From an uncultured Mycoplasmatota bacterium (GTDB lineage: Bacteria > Bacillota_I > Bacilli_A > RF39 > UBA660), in assembly GCA_900549625.1 (NCBI GenBank), contig URPE01000002.1, positions 74,428 to 138,427 on the forward strand: 64,000 nucleotides of DNA. Direction: 5' to 3'. The position numbers and the translations under genes were made by a program. Every line of letters begins with the position of its first letter. Within the stretch, counting starts at the first letter, position 1. Below, in pieces: positions 7,382 to 16,598 of this stretch. The notes beneath the pieces are model-generated. The model worked only from the letters and a program-made list of their open reading frames with translations. It had not been told where the DNA came from and searched no databases.

Positions 7382-8149
7382 TTATCTTGGAAATCCTACA
7401 TACATCATGCCATTACTAATAATTCCTCCCATGCCACTCGCACCATACTTAGTTTTTTTAAGTAAACTAACTAAATCAATCTCCTTATTACGTTCACTTG
7501 TTGCCAACACACATGCGATTATAGCCGGATCTAAAGCATGAATATTTACTCTTTTAGGTGAACTAGCAAAATTTGCTCCAGCTTTAATTAACTCTTCATA
7601 ATTACTCTGACAAGCTCCAGCAATAATTACTAATTTTTCATGACTCTTCTCATAACGTCTAGCCTCTTTAACGGCTTCTACAAAATACTTCGTATTACGA
7701 TAATTTTTAATATCTTTTGTATCACCTTTTTTTGAATAATAAGCATCATGCCCAGTAATAATGACAATATCCGGTTGATAATCTACTAATAAGTCTTTAA
7801 TTTGTTTAGGAACATCTTTTTCTGTAATCTTTTTACCAACAGCCATTACTTTATTATTTTGATAAAAACGCATACATCTTGCTAAATAATCAGCATCAGC
7901 ATCAATATGGAGCACCTTACCAGGTAAGTAAAAATAGTCCCCAAGAAATCTATCACTAAGCATTTCATCTTCTTCTACAGTTCTATCGTCATCTTCATAA
8001 ATTGCTAGATCTTCTAAAGGTGCATCAGCATAAAGTCTTACTTGCGTCCCTTTTAAATATGCAACTTCACCCCGAATACTAAGGATCTTAAAAACAACAT
8101 CATTTTTATAACTATTACGAGTAACTAAATCTCCTTCATGAAATTCCAT
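7382..8149 (-). CDS. yabG: Spore coat assembly protease YabG
   Basis: Cysteine-type peptidase made in the mother cell that trims coat proteins such as SpoIVA during spore maturation. The N-terminal SH3-like part (MEFHEGDLVTRNSYKNDVVF) and the core DIVIITGHDAYYSKKGDTKD, IIAGACQSNYEELIKAGANF and YGASGMGGIISNGMMYVG are family signatures. A histidine (TGHD) and a cysteine (GACQSNY) are the presumed catalytic pair. Start at ATG 8149 with AGGTG upstream; the frame opens at GTG 8158. It lies between rsmA and veg as in Bacillus. Confidence 0.93.
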   Translation of the reverse strand: MEFHEGDLVTRNSYKNDVVFKILSIRGEVAYLKGTQVRLYADAPLEDLAIYEDDDRTVEEDEMLSDRFLGDYFYLPGKVLHIDADADYLARCMRFYQNNKVMAVGKKITEKDVPKQIKDLLVDYQPDIVIITGHDAYYSKKGDTKDIKNYRNTKYFVEAVKEARRYEKSHEKLVIIAGACQSNYEELIKAGANFASSPKRVNIHALDPAIIACVLATSERNKEIDLVSLLKKTKYGASGMGGIISNGMMYVGFPR

Positions 8150-8173
8150 ACTTTTCACCTATAAAATTGTATG

Positions 8174-8197
8174 AAAAAACTAGCAATTTATGCTAGA
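8174..8197 (-). terminator. Intrinsic terminator at the rsmA 3' end
   Basis: CTAGCA (8196-8191) pairs with TGCTAG (8185-8180) and is followed by TTTTTT on the minus strand; the stem overlaps the rsmA stop codon. Confidence 0.7.
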
Positions 8198-8964
8198 CTT
8201 TTAAAAATAGTAACAAACTCTTCATAAGAAAGTTCTTCTGCTCTTACTGTATTTGGATTAGCAAAGGTCCTAAGTACAATTTCAATTTTATGCCAATCAT
8301 AACCCTTTAAATTATTTCGTAAAGTCTTTCTTTTATTTTGAAAACAATCCTTTAAGAATACTTGAAATTCGTTAATGTCAATACTTTCTCTATTCTCTTT
8401 TTTTACTAATTTCACCACTTCACTCATAACTTTAGGAGCTGGCGTAAAACAACTAGGACTTACAGAAAAAAGTGATTCAGATTCAAAAAAATGTTTTAAG
8501 TAAACTGTAAAATAACCATATGTTTTAGTTCCAGGCGTGGCGCAAAATCTTTCTGCTACTTCTTTTTGAACAAGTAAAGTCATACCAGCTATATCTAAGC
8601 CACTTGATAAAACATGTTCAATAATAGGCGTTGTAATATAATAAGGAATATTAGCAATAACATAAATACTACCATGCTCTAAAGGAATATCCTGTGTTAT
8701 ATCTCTTTTTAAAAAGTCATCAAATATTATGCTTGTATCCTCTGATTCAAAATGCAAAAGTAAACTTTCCATTCGTGTATCAATTTCATAACATATAAGA
8801 TGGCCATTTTTCTCTACTAAATGCTTAGTAAGTGCTCCTTGTCCTGGGCCAATTTCTATTATGACATCATCACAAGTTGTCGAAAAACTATTTGCTATTT
8901 TTTTTAATATATTTTCATCCTTCAAAAAATTTTGACCTAAACTTTTTTTTGCTTTTATATCCAT
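8188..8964 (-). CDS. rsmA: 16S rRNA (adenine(1518)-N6/adenine(1519)-N6)-dimethyltransferase
   Basis: KsgA/RsmA dimethylates two adjacent adenines near the 3' end of 16S rRNA during 30S assembly. The 258-residue protein shows KKSLGQNFLKDENIL, the SAM-binding VIIEIGPGQGALTKHL, the catalytic NIPYYITTPII motif and the C-terminal CFQNKRKTLRNNLKGY. It is located between the 3D-domain gene and yabG, as in B. subtilis except that rnmV is missing between them. Confidence 0.97.
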   Translation of the reverse strand: MDIKAKKSLGQNFLKDENILKKIANSFSTTCDDVIIEIGPGQGALTKHLVEKNGHLICYEIDTRMESLLLHFESEDTSIIFDDFLKRDITQDIPLEHGSIYVIANIPYYITTPIIEHVLSSGLDIAGMTLLVQKEVAERFCATPGTKTYGYFTVYLKHFFESESLFSVSPSCFTPAPKVMSEVVKLVKKENRESIDINEFQVFLKDCFQNKRKTLRNNLKGYDWHKIEIVLRTFANPNTVRAEELSYEEFVTIFKSLA

Positions 8965-8967
8965 TAC

Positions 8968-9510
8968 TTAACGAGTCCATCCTTCTCTTAAAACATCATA
9001 ACCAAGTGTCTTACGTCCAACATACTTTGTTGCTTCGCTTTCATTAGCCATTAAAATATCCAAATCATTACCTAAGACACCACGATCAAGCACTATTGCT
9101 ATAATTGGCTCCATAGATAAACTATTCATTTGAAAACGCACTATTGAACCACATGGTAAATTACTAGATGAAGCCACAATTCTTACATTACCATATGCTA
9201 AATCAGGATATGTTGTTGTACCATCTTTAACATTATAAGAACTATTGCAAGCAAGTCTTCCCGAGCAAAGAGGACAATCAGCAGCATAACCAGTTATATC
9301 ACCAGTATAAGTATCTTTAGCACTATATAAATCATTTTTTATATCACTTTCAAGTTTTAAAGCCATTGTTGATAAATCAATAACTCTATTACTAGCATCA
9401 TTACTAACTTTAGTAACTTCTTTTGTTGTACTAACATTAGCAATAAAAATAAAGGAAACCATTATAAATACTTGTAAAAGTTTTTTAATATTTTTAGTAA
9501 ATTTTTGCAT
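8968..9510 (-). CDS. Secreted or membrane-anchored 3D-domain protein (YabE-like)
   Basis: The N-terminus (KNIKKLLQVFIMVSFIFIANV) is a signal peptide or anchor. The C-terminal 110 residues form a 3D domain, the double-psi barrel of lytic transglycosylases and Rpf/Sps proteins: GDITGYAADCPLCSGRLACN, AYGNVRIVASSSNLPCGSIV, and IAIVLDRGVLGNDLDILMAN with the aspartates that name the domain. Four cysteines may bind metal or form disulfides. In Bacillus the gene here is yabE, which is longer and carries G5 and DUF348 domains; those are missing in this 180-residue version. Likely a peptidoglycan-active enzyme. Confidence 0.85.
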   Translation of the reverse strand: MQKFTKNIKKLLQVFIMVSFIFIANVSTTKEVTKVSNDASNRVIDLSTMALKLESDIKNDLYSAKDTYTGDITGYAADCPLCSGRLACNSSYNVKDGTTTYPDLAYGNVRIVASSSNLPCGSIVRFQMNSLSMEPIIAIVLDRGVLGNDLDILMANESEATKYVGRKTLGYDVLREGWTR

Positions 9511-9598
9511 CTAAGGAACACCTCTTTTTACAAGAAAATAATAACATAGATAAAATATTTTGTCAAAAATTGTCGAACACAACATTTTTATAGATCAT

Positions 9599-9627
9599 TA
9601 AAAAAGAAAGTTTAATTATCACTTTCT
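9599..9627 (-). terminator. Intrinsic terminator after the Cys-rich hypothetical gene
   Basis: AGAAAGT (9627-9621) pairs with ACTTTCT (9611-9605), then TTTTTAATG on the minus strand; lies 16 bp past the stop at 9643. Confidence 0.7.
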
Positions 9628-9642
9628 AAAAATAAGTAAATA

Positions 9643-10245
9643 TTATCTGTTTTTACTATTACTATTTTGTATTTCTTCTAAAATATATTCACTTTCATTA
9701 TTTGTTTTTTCTTTTGCCATATTTAATATCAACCGCTGTTCTTGCATTATTTTCTTATAATCAAAAATATTTGTTATCAAAGAAAATGGTATTGGCTTTT
9801 CTGAAGGAGAAGATTTAATATGTCGAACATTAATATCTAAACTCATTCCATAACCAGAGTTACTTGTTAAAGTATAATAATCTTTATAAGCAGGACATTC
9901 AATTATTATATAACCATATCTATTAGGACAAGCTCCACCTAAATACCAATCTATCCCAGCATTATTTTCCCCATTAACATACTCATCTTTTCTTTCATCT
10001 ATTATAAATCCTTTATGTTGATAAATTTTTAGCGTATCAAAAGATATGCACCTATAACAATGATTAGGTTTACATTCATAATCCCCAATTTTCCTTATGG
10101 TATGATCTCTTCCACCTTTACTTTTACAAGCCATTCTAATTTTTTCTTGCATAGTTAATTCTTCACCATTAAGTTGTTTTTCTTGTATTTTTCTTATTTC
10201 TAAATCATTTGATAATGGCAAATCACATACATTATATAAATCCAT
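9643..10245 (-). CDS. Hypothetical Cys-rich cytosolic protein
   Basis: I do not recognise this 200-residue protein. It has no signal peptide or membrane helix. The centre holds several cysteines and histidines (MACKSKGGRDHT, ECKPNHCYRCISFD, GACPNRYGY, IIECPAYKD) that could bind zinc; the spacing CKPNHCYRC is suggestive. The C-terminus is hydrophilic, coiled-coil-like and low in complexity (NNESEYILEEIQNSNSKNR). It lies 8 bp downstream of a small membrane protein and the P-type ATPase on the same strand, so the three may be co-transcribed. Confidence 0.5.
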   Translation of the reverse strand: MDLYNVCDLPLSNDLEIRKIQEKQLNGEELTMQEKIRMACKSKGGRDHTIRKIGDYECKPNHCYRCISFDTLKIYQHKGFIIDERKDEYVNGENNAGIDWYLGGACPNRYGYIIIECPAYKDYYTLTSNSGYGMSLDINVRHIKSSPSEKPIPFSLITNIFDYKKIMQEQRLILNMAKEKTNNESEYILEEIQNSNSKNR

Positions 10246-10253
10246 AAATTCTC

Positions 10254-10628
10254 CTATTTAACACTATAAACATTACTAATATTATTATTAACATCCTTAA
10301 TCCAAACATAATATTTCTTACCACCATACACCGTAGTAGAAGCAGTTTCTCCTATCATATCTTTCCAACATATATTATTATCGTTTGGAATAGTCTTAGT
10401 AGATTTCACACAATATTTTGAAGTATTACCAGAGGCTTTAATAACTAACTTACCATTTACAATATTAACTGACTCTATTTTAGCGTCCACATTATCATCA
10501 ACTTTTACATAATAAGAATTACTTTCATTATTATTAGATACTAAATTACTAGCCACTACAAAAGTAAAAATACATAATATAGTTAACCCACCAAAAATAA
10601 TAAATGAAACAGAACTATTACTTTGCAT
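10254..10628 (-). CDS. Hypothetical membrane-anchored extracellular protein
   Basis: A 124-residue protein with one N-terminal helix (VSFIIFGGLTILCIFTFVVASNLV) followed by an Asn-rich linker and about 80 residues that should be outside the cell. This outer part has two cysteines (YCVKSTK, NICWKDM) that may form a disulfide and a strand-rich pattern like an Ig-type or fibronectin-like fold (ISNVYSVK at the end). The start overlaps the end of the P-type ATPase gene by 11 bp. No family recognised. Confidence 0.5.
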   Translation of the reverse strand: MQSNSSVSFIIFGGLTILCIFTFVVASNLVSNNNESNSYYVKVDDNVDAKIESVNIVNGKLVIKASGNTSKYCVKSTKTIPNDNNICWKDMIGETASTTVYGGKKYYVWIKDVNNNISNVYSVK

Positions 10629-13239
10629 TATCTTTCACCTCCGTATAATCTTTAAATAATTTAGCATAAAGTGGCTTAACAACCTCACCAATCACAAATA
10701 ATAATAAACATATACCTAAGACAACAACAATGTTTATAATTCCTATATTATCCACCACAAAAAATTTAGACAAACCAGTAGTTAACACCAAAACTTGTAC
10801 AATTAATAATCCTGCGAGTCCCAAAGATAAACGCTTATTACTAAATATATCTTTATTTAAAACTGAACATTTTAAATTTCTACAAGATAATGAATAAAGT
10901 AACTCATTACCAATTAAGAAAATAAACATTAAAGATCCTGCCACTCCACTATCATAAGTCTTTGCATAATAAACAAACAATACTAACATTATTATTGATT
11001 TAACCAATGCACTTATAACTATTTTTGCTATTAAAAATGGTGTAAAAAAACTTGTATTTACTCTATTAGGCACATTTTCCATAATATCTTTTTCACTTTT
11101 TTCAAAAGCAAGCATTATTGCTGGTATTGAATCTGTCACAAGATTTATCCACAAAAGCTGTAAAGTTGTAAACATTTCCATATTTAAAAGCATTGAAGCA
11201 AAAACCAAAATTACCTCTATAATATTTCCAGCCAACAAATACAAAATAACCTTTTTTATATTTGTTGTTATTCTTCTGCCTTCTTCAACGCCATCTACTA
11301 TCGTTGAAAAACTATCATCTACTAATATACAATCAGCCACCTTTTTTACAACCTCTGTACCAGTAATACCCATACCGATACCTATATCAGCCTTTTGTAT
11401 AGCCGGAGCATCATTTACTCCATCACCAGTCATTGCTACAACATAGCCAAGTGATTGTAATGCTTCTACAATTCTTAATTTAGCACTTGGTGTAATTCTT
11501 GCATAAACTTGATATTTTTTTACTGCATCTAATAGCTCATCATCAGTCATCTTATCAATGTATTTACCTTCAATTGCTTTTTCATCGCTATCTATAATAT
11601 TAACAGATTTAGCAATAGCAATAGCCGTATTAATACTATCACCTGTAATCATCACTGGCTTTAATCCGGCGTGATAGCAAACATCAATTGCATTAGGCAC
11701 GCTCTCTCTAGGTGGATCCATCATACCAATCATACCAATAAAAATCATATCAGTTTCAGGATTATCAAAATCTTGTCTTTTATAAGCAAAAGCAAGTAGT
11801 CTTAATGACTTCCGCGATAAATCTTTTTCAATCGCAAATATTTTTTTCTTATATTCTTCATCAAGTTCATAAACTTTATCATTAATTACATAGCTCTTAC
11901 AATTGTTAATAACAGCATCTAAACTGCCCTTAGTAAATGAGTAAACACTATCACCAAATTGATTAATTGTACTCATCATTTTTCGATCAGAATCAAAAGG
12001 ATACTCCTTTAATCTTTTACAATTATCAACCGAGAAATTAGTACTTTCTAAATACTTATAAATGGATACCTCTGTTTCATCACCCATATAGCCATTTTCA
12101 TTTTTAACTACGTTTTGACAAAGAGACGCACACAACTTTAATAAGAAAACACTAGGAACAATATCTTTATCTGTATACAATATATCATTAACAAATATAG
12201 ATTTTACAAGCATTTTATTTTGCGTAATAGTTCCTGTTTTATCAGAACATATTATATCAGTTGACCCAAGTGTTTCAACCGAAGCCATCTTTCTTATAAT
12301 TACATTTCTTTTAGCCATTGTACTCATTCCAAGTGATAAAATAATTGTTATAATAGAACTTAAACCCTCAGGTATAGCCGCAACTGCAAGAGATATTGAA
12401 AGCATCAAAATATCAAAAAAATCATTTTTCATTAAAAGTCCTAACCCCATCATAACAAATATTATTGCCAAAACAACGTACGTCAATACCCTACTAATTT
12501 GATTTACTTTCTTTTGTAATGGTGTAATATCAGCCTTTTTGTTAGTTAAACTAGTCGCAATTTTACCAAGTTCCGTATTCATCCCAGTCGCACATACAAG
12601 AACAAACGCATGCCCATTAATCACATTACAACCAGCATAGACCATATTTTTTCTTTCATATAATTCTTTTTCTTCAAATATATCATTACTATCTTTTTTA
12701 ATTGACTTAGATTCACCAGTTAATGTTGATTCATTTATTTCTAATTTTTCTGACGATATAACCCTAGCATCCGCAGAAACATAATCACCAGCTTCCAATT
12801 CTACAATATCTCCAACTACAATTTCTCTAACGTCAACAAGTTTTTTTTCGCCATTCCTAATAACGTAATTATTGGTTACAAACATTTTGTTTAACTCATC
12901 AATCGCTGCATCTGCTTTCTTTTCTTGAACAAAACTAAGAACAGCATTTATTATAACAATTATAATTATAATTATAGAATCAGCATAAGATTCATGTTGG
13001 ATATATGACACAACTGCTGAAAATAAAGAAGCACAAATAAGTAATATAACCATAAAATCATTAAATTGTTCCAAAAACAATAAAAAATTTGATTTTCTTT
13101 TTTGATCGGCAAGTTTATTCTCACCATACTTCTCTAATCTTTTTTTTGCCTCTTCTAAAGATAGACCATGTATATTAGTATCTAATCTTTCGTACAACTC
13201 ACTAATACTTTCATTATAAAAGTTTTTTTTATTTTCCAT
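10618..13239 (-). CDS. Calcium-type P-type ATPase (P2A)
   Basis: Ion pump of 873 residues. Visible in order: the cation ATPase N-terminal domain (ISELYERLDTNIHGLS), the actuator motif STLTGESKS, transmembrane helix 4 with VAAIPEGL (the calcium-binding PEGL), the phosphorylation site ICSDKTGTITQNKM, the nucleotide-binding KGSLDAV region, MITGDSINTAIAIA, GDGVNDAPAIQKADIGIGMG, and helix 6 WINLVTDSIPA with N and D ligands typical of SERCA/PMR1 pumps. It probably exports Ca2+ from the cytoplasm. The stop overlaps the following small membrane protein gene, so the two are likely coupled. Confidence 0.93.
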   Translation of the reverse strand: MENKKNFYNESISELYERLDTNIHGLSLEEAKKRLEKYGENKLADQKRKSNFLLFLEQFNDFMVILLICASLFSAVVSYIQHESYADSIIIIIIVIINAVLSFVQEKKADAAIDELNKMFVTNNYVIRNGEKKLVDVREIVVGDIVELEAGDYVSADARVISSEKLEINESTLTGESKSIKKDSNDIFEEKELYERKNMVYAGCNVINGHAFVLVCATGMNTELGKIATSLTNKKADITPLQKKVNQISRVLTYVVLAIIFVMMGLGLLMKNDFFDILMLSISLAVAAIPEGLSSIITIILSLGMSTMAKRNVIIRKMASVETLGSTDIICSDKTGTITQNKMLVKSIFVNDILYTDKDIVPSVFLLKLCASLCQNVVKNENGYMGDETEVSIYKYLESTNFSVDNCKRLKEYPFDSDRKMMSTINQFGDSVYSFTKGSLDAVINNCKSYVINDKVYELDEEYKKKIFAIEKDLSRKSLRLLAFAYKRQDFDNPETDMIFIGMIGMMDPPRESVPNAIDVCYHAGLKPVMITGDSINTAIAIAKSVNIIDSDEKAIEGKYIDKMTDDELLDAVKKYQVYARITPSAKLRIVEALQSLGYVVAMTGDGVNDAPAIQKADIGIGMGITGTEVVKKVADCILVDDSFSTIVDGVEEGRRITTNIKKVILYLLAGNIIEVILVFASMLLNMEMFTTLQLLWINLVTDSIPAIMLAFEKSEKDIMENVPNRVNTSFFTPFLIAKIVISALVKSIIMLVLFVYYAKTYDSGVAGSLMFIFLIGNELLYSLSCRNLKCSVLNKDIFSNKRLSLGLAGLLIVQVLVLTTGLSKFFVVDNIGIINIVVVLGICLLLFVIGEVVKPLYAKLFKDYTEVKDNAK

Positions 13240-13260
13240 AACTATTTTCTCCTTTAAATT

Positions 13261-13452
13261 CTAATCAATAACATAAGATAAAATAAGTAAAACAATAACA
13301 AACATAAGACCTGCAACAGCCACAATAGTTCCCAAATTTATAAGAACATAATGTGTATTTTTTTTTAATATTAACCCACAATTTCGACAATATATATCGG
13401 TATTTCTATTAGTACCATTACAGTTAAAACACTTTTTCATTTCATTCTCCAT
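13261..13452 (-). CDS. Small zinc-ribbon membrane protein
   Basis: A 63-residue protein: an N-terminal zinc ribbon CFNCNGTNRNTDIYCRNCG (two CxxC knuckles) followed by one membrane helix (HYVLINLGTIVAVAGLMFVIVLLILSYV). The N-terminal ribbon would face the cytoplasm. Its start overlaps the end of the larger zinc-ribbon/HExxH protein, and both share the same ribbon-plus-helix layout, so they may act together in the membrane. Function unknown. Confidence 0.6.
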   Translation of the reverse strand: MENEMKKCFNCNGTNRNTDIYCRNCGLILKKNTHYVLINLGTIVAVAGLMFVIVLLILSYVID

Positions 13453-14617
13453 ATAAATATTTTCTTAAAATATTAATAATTTCATAACTACTACTCTCTA
13501 AAGAGTCTCCATGTAAATAATAATCATGTACAGCCTCCGCAATCGTTTCATCAGCAATTAAATTACCATTTTCATCTTTTGCATCAGCATATTTTGAAAT
13601 TGTTAAAGCAAACGAATCAAAATCTAAGTTCGTACCATATTTTTCATTAAAATTAGTAAGAGCCTCAGTAAGAATCTCTAAAGAAAAACTACCATTATTA
13701 AATCGTTCTAAAACATCTTCTATCTTTTTTTCATTATCTTTATTAACAAAAGTAATATTTAAAAGTTCGTTTTGCTTTAATAACGCAACAAAAGAAATAT
13801 AATGACCCAACTCATGTGCAACCGTGCTAGACCAATTAGCATCTTTAACATACCAGCCATCCCCCACAAAATCAGAAACAGGATTTTGCATAATATCAGC
13901 ATTTAAAAAATAATAACTATTTAATAAAATTTGGGTCTTGTTTACCTTGTTATACTTGCTTGTATCCATATTAGCATTTGCAAATTGAAAACTAGGTTGA
14001 AAACGTGCAATATACTCTCTATTAGTCTCAGCATTAGTAATAGAGATATTTGTTAAAGCCCCAGATATATTTGGAAATAGCATATATATTCTTTTAACAA
14101 CGCTAAGTATATCTTCAGCTACCATGTCTGTTGCGTCGCAAAAACTTACAACAGGTATCGACCCAATATTTTGTATCTCACTTTCATATTGAAAGGTATC
14201 TGCACGATGACTGCATTTAAAGTTTTGACTATTTAAATCCTTTGTTATTAATGAAATGGCTTCCTCATAATTATCTACCTGAACCTTTTGATAAACATTA
14301 TCTGTCTTTATAATTGAGGTATTATATCCATAAACATAACTAATTACTCTTCTTTTTAAATAAAATAATGGTTTATACAAATCAGCACCTCTAAAAGAAC
14401 TAAATATTACAAAAGAAAAAAGAGACACTATAAAAACACAAAGCATTAACGAAAAATTATTCTCTCTTTTAATTGCTTCACCTTTTAATATTTCTAAAAC
14501 ATTTTCTTCTTTTTGTATAAACGAAAAGCCTCTTGCAGTCCAATGTCCACATTTATAGCAAAAATTATCATCATTTTCAATTTCCGTAGCATCACAAGAT
14601 TGATTTAAACACTTCAC
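13442..14617 (-). CDS. Zinc-ribbon, membrane-anchored putative metallopeptidase
   Basis: About 391 residues. N-terminal zinc ribbon (CLNQSC ... FCYKCGHW), then one membrane helix (FSLMLCVFIVSLFSFVIFSS) and a large probably extracellular domain that contains SSTVAHELGHYISFV, an HExxH zinc-peptidase motif with the catalytic glutamate. A later EALTNF/AEAVHDYY segment has glutamates that could supply the third ligand. I chose a GTG start at 14617 because AGGGTGGTGG lies immediately upstream and the ribbon begins there; the frame is open to 14662. Family not recognised beyond zincin-like. Confidence 0.6.
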   Translation of the reverse strand: MKCLNQSCDATEIENDDNFCYKCGHWTARGFSFIQKEENVLEILKGEAIKRENNFSLMLCVFIVSLFSFVIFSSFRGADLYKPLFYLKRRVISYVYGYNTSIIKTDNVYQKVQVDNYEEAISLITKDLNSQNFKCSHRADTFQYESEIQNIGSIPVVSFCDATDMVAEDILSVVKRIYMLFPNISGALTNISITNAETNREYIARFQPSFQFANANMDTSKYNKVNKTQILLNSYYFLNADIMQNPVSDFVGDGWYVKDANWSSTVAHELGHYISFVALLKQNELLNITFVNKDNEKKIEDVLERFNNGSFSLEILTEALTNFNEKYGTNLDFDSFALTISKYADAKDENGNLIADETIAEAVHDYYLHGDSLESSSYEIINILRKYLYGE

Positions 14618-14720
14618 ATCCACCACCCTACTATCTGCCAAAATTATAACATAAATTCTCAAAAAAGGGTACTATGTCATAAATTTCAAACGATAAATTA
14701 ATGGGAAAATTATAATATCA

Positions 14721-14730
14721 ACAATATTGT
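14721..14730. promoter_or_regulatory. Candidate operator of the XRE regulator
   Basis: The 10-bp palindrome ACAATATTGT lies just after a TATAAT box (14711-14716) and 15 bp before the start of the XRE gene, where an autoregulator would bind. Placement is suggestive only. Confidence 0.3.
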
Positions 14731-14745
14731 AAGAAGGTTAGAACT

Positions 14746-14976
14746 ATGGATAATGATAATTTATATTATTTAGTATTTCAAAACATAAAAAAACAACGCA
14801 AACTAAAAGGGTGGACACAGGTAAAACTAGCAATGAAAAGTAACATAAGTATTGATTACTTGAAGAAAATTGAAACCAAAAGCGGTTGCACTAAACAGTT
14901 TTCATTAGACACCGTTGGCAAAACAGCCAAAGGCTTAGAAATAGATGTGAAAGATTTATTTGATAAATTAGACTAA
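14746..14976 (+). CDS. XRE/Cro-CI family HTH transcriptional regulator
   Basis: A 76-residue single-domain regulator. The helix-turn-helix covers almost the whole chain: IKKQRKLKGWTQVKLAMKSN, ISIDYLKKIET and TVGKTAKGLEIDVKDLFDKL, typical of Cro/CI-like DNA-binding domains. It is one of few plus-strand genes left of the origin and is divergent from the HExxH protein gene. AGAAGG precedes the ATG. It most likely regulates itself and the divergent genes, or belongs to an accessory element. Confidence 0.85.
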   Translation: MDNDNLYYLVFQNIKKQRKLKGWTQVKLAMKSNISIDYLKKIETKSGCTKQFSLDTVGKTAKGLEIDVKDLFDKLD

Positions 14977-14999
14977 AAAAAGAGGGTTTGCCACCTCTT
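14974..14999 (-). terminator. Intrinsic terminator between the convergent XRE and ART-like genes
   Basis: AAGAGG (14999-14994) pairs with CCTCTT (14985-14980) and is followed by TTTTTTT on the minus strand. On the plus strand the same stem follows the XRE stop but has only a short T-run. Confidence 0.7.
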
Positions 15000-15831
15000 A
15001 AATCATAATAACAACGCCATCTAAATTACAAATATAACAGTTAGGCAATAACTTTTTTATTTTCTTTAAAATGTCAATATTACTTTCATACTCTCTCCCA
15101 ACTAATATTCCTTCAATCAAGTTAGATGGCACACCAAAAAGAATTGCACTTTCTCGGTCTGTAAAAAAATCATCTTTATTTCTTCTATCTTTAATAAATT
15201 TTTCATAATAATCTGGATTAACAAATTCTTTAACCTCTTCATCACTTATATTATTTGATAAAATATCACCCTTAAGTAATCTTTTTATTGCATCATTATT
15301 GCTATTAAAGATAATTCCAATTTGAACTTTACTTTGAACTAAACTTGGTAAAAACCTTGCCTCTTTAGTTTGCTCCATACGCCACCGAAAACAAAGATTT
15401 GTATCTATCGTACTCATAATGTTTTTCATTTCATTATATGGAATTACAGAAGTTTTTATTTTTTCACCATTCATTTTTTTATATTCAATCGTGCCCCCAC
15501 TATAAAAATTAACATAATCTTTCAAATAATAATCTTTCTGTAAATTCCATACTCCGACACATGATGGATATTTAGAAATCTTATCATTAATAAACAAACT
15601 AGCAATCAATCCATTTTGACAAATTTCTCTTAATCCATCAATATTTTTATAAGTGCCATGTAAAAGTGTCCCTTTTTTTAAATACACTAGGTCCCCAACA
15701 TTATAAGTATGATGTTTTAATAAGATGTTTTTTACGTCAAAAAAATTATCAATTTGTTTTATCATAATCTCTTTTGTTTTAAAATTACTAATCTTATCAT
15801 TAACTAGATTAATATATTCTTCTTTCTCCAT
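14998..15831 (-). CDS. Hypothetical protein with possible ART-like fold
   Basis: A 277-residue soluble protein that I cannot place firmly. The segment LVYLKKGTLLHGTYKNIDGL followed by REICQNGLIASLF resembles the start of ADP-ribosyltransferase-like folds (HGT, then a helix ending in NGL). RESAILFGVPSNLIEGILVGREY near the C-terminus recalls strands that close such folds. No complete catalytic set can be assigned. It lies 9 bp upstream of nothing on its own strand except tatD, whose end is 9 bp before its start codon side, so it may be read with the tatD-HerA run. Confidence 0.45.
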   Translation of the reverse strand: MEKEEYINLVNDKISNFKTKEIMIKQIDNFFDVKNILLKHHTYNVGDLVYLKKGTLLHGTYKNIDGLREICQNGLIASLFINDKISKYPSCVGVWNLQKDYYLKDYVNFYSGGTIEYKKMNGEKIKTSVIPYNEMKNIMSTIDTNLCFRWRMEQTKEARFLPSLVQSKVQIGIIFNSNNDAIKRLLKGDILSNNISDEEVKEFVNPDYYEKFIKDRRNKDDFFTDRESAILFGVPSNLIEGILVGREYESNIDILKKIKKLLPNCYICNLDGVVIMI

Positions 15832-15840
15832 AAATCTTCC

Positions 15841-16596
15841 TCACTTAATTTTCTTATAAACATCTCTAACATTTTTCTCTGTTAAGGAAGATAAAGTATT
15901 AATATCTAGCCCAACATAATCACTAATAAAACTAGCAATTAAAGGAATATAACTAGGACTATTCTTAGTACCCCTATAAGGATGCGGCGTTAAATATGGT
16001 GCATCAGTTTCTAAAACAATAATATCTAACATCTCTTCTAAAATCTCTTTTAAATGACTATTTTTAAAAGTTACAACTCCATTAATACCTAATTTGTAAC
16101 CCATTTTTTTATAAATTCTAGCTATTTCAATACTCCCTGAAAAAGAATGAATAACTCCTTTAACAGTCGGATATCTCTTTAAAATATTAATCGTGTCTTC
16201 AGTGGCTTCTCTTGAATGAATTACAACCGGTAAATTATATTTTTTAGCCAGTTCTAATTGCTTAATAAACAATTCTTTTTGAGCATCTTTATTTAAAGTA
16301 TCATAGTGATAATCAAGTCCAATCTCACCAATGCCCACTATTTTCTCATCTTTTAAATGTCTTTCAATGTCTAAAATATCTTCTAAAGTATAAGTAAGCA
16401 CATATTCTGGGTGTATACCTATTACCCCATACATAAATTTATACTTACTTACTTTTTCTATAACCTCTTTATTAGATAAACCATCACAACCAGCATTAAT
16501 AAAAGAATGTACTCCCTTATTTATAGAATCATTAATTATCTCACCAAGAGACTCATAATACTCATCATATAAATGACAATGTGTATCAGTAAACAT
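15841..16596 (-). CDS. tatD: TatD family metal-dependent deoxyribonuclease
   Basis: YabD/TatD family hydrolase with a TIM-barrel fold, acting on DNA ends and possibly on D-aminoacyl-tRNA. Signatures: FTDTHCHLYDEYY (metal HxH), GIGEIGLDYHYD, PVVIHSREATEDTI, GVIHSFSGS and IVLETDAPYLTPHPYRG. 251 residues is normal. In Bacillus this gene follows metS directly; here some 22 kb of accessory genes separate it from metG, which marks the insertion site of the T7SS region. Confidence 0.95.
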   Translation of the reverse strand: MFTDTHCHLYDEYYESLGEIINDSINKGVHSFINAGCDGLSNKEVIEKVSKYKFMYGVIGIHPEYVLTYTLEDILDIERHLKDEKIVGIGEIGLDYHYDTLNKDAQKELFIKQLELAKKYNLPVVIHSREATEDTINILKRYPTVKGVIHSFSGSIEIARIYKKMGYKLGINGVVTFKNSHLKEILEEMLDIIVLETDAPYLTPHPYRGTKNSPSYIPLIASFISDYVGLDINTLSSLTEKNVRDVYKKIK

Positions 16597-16598
16597 AA

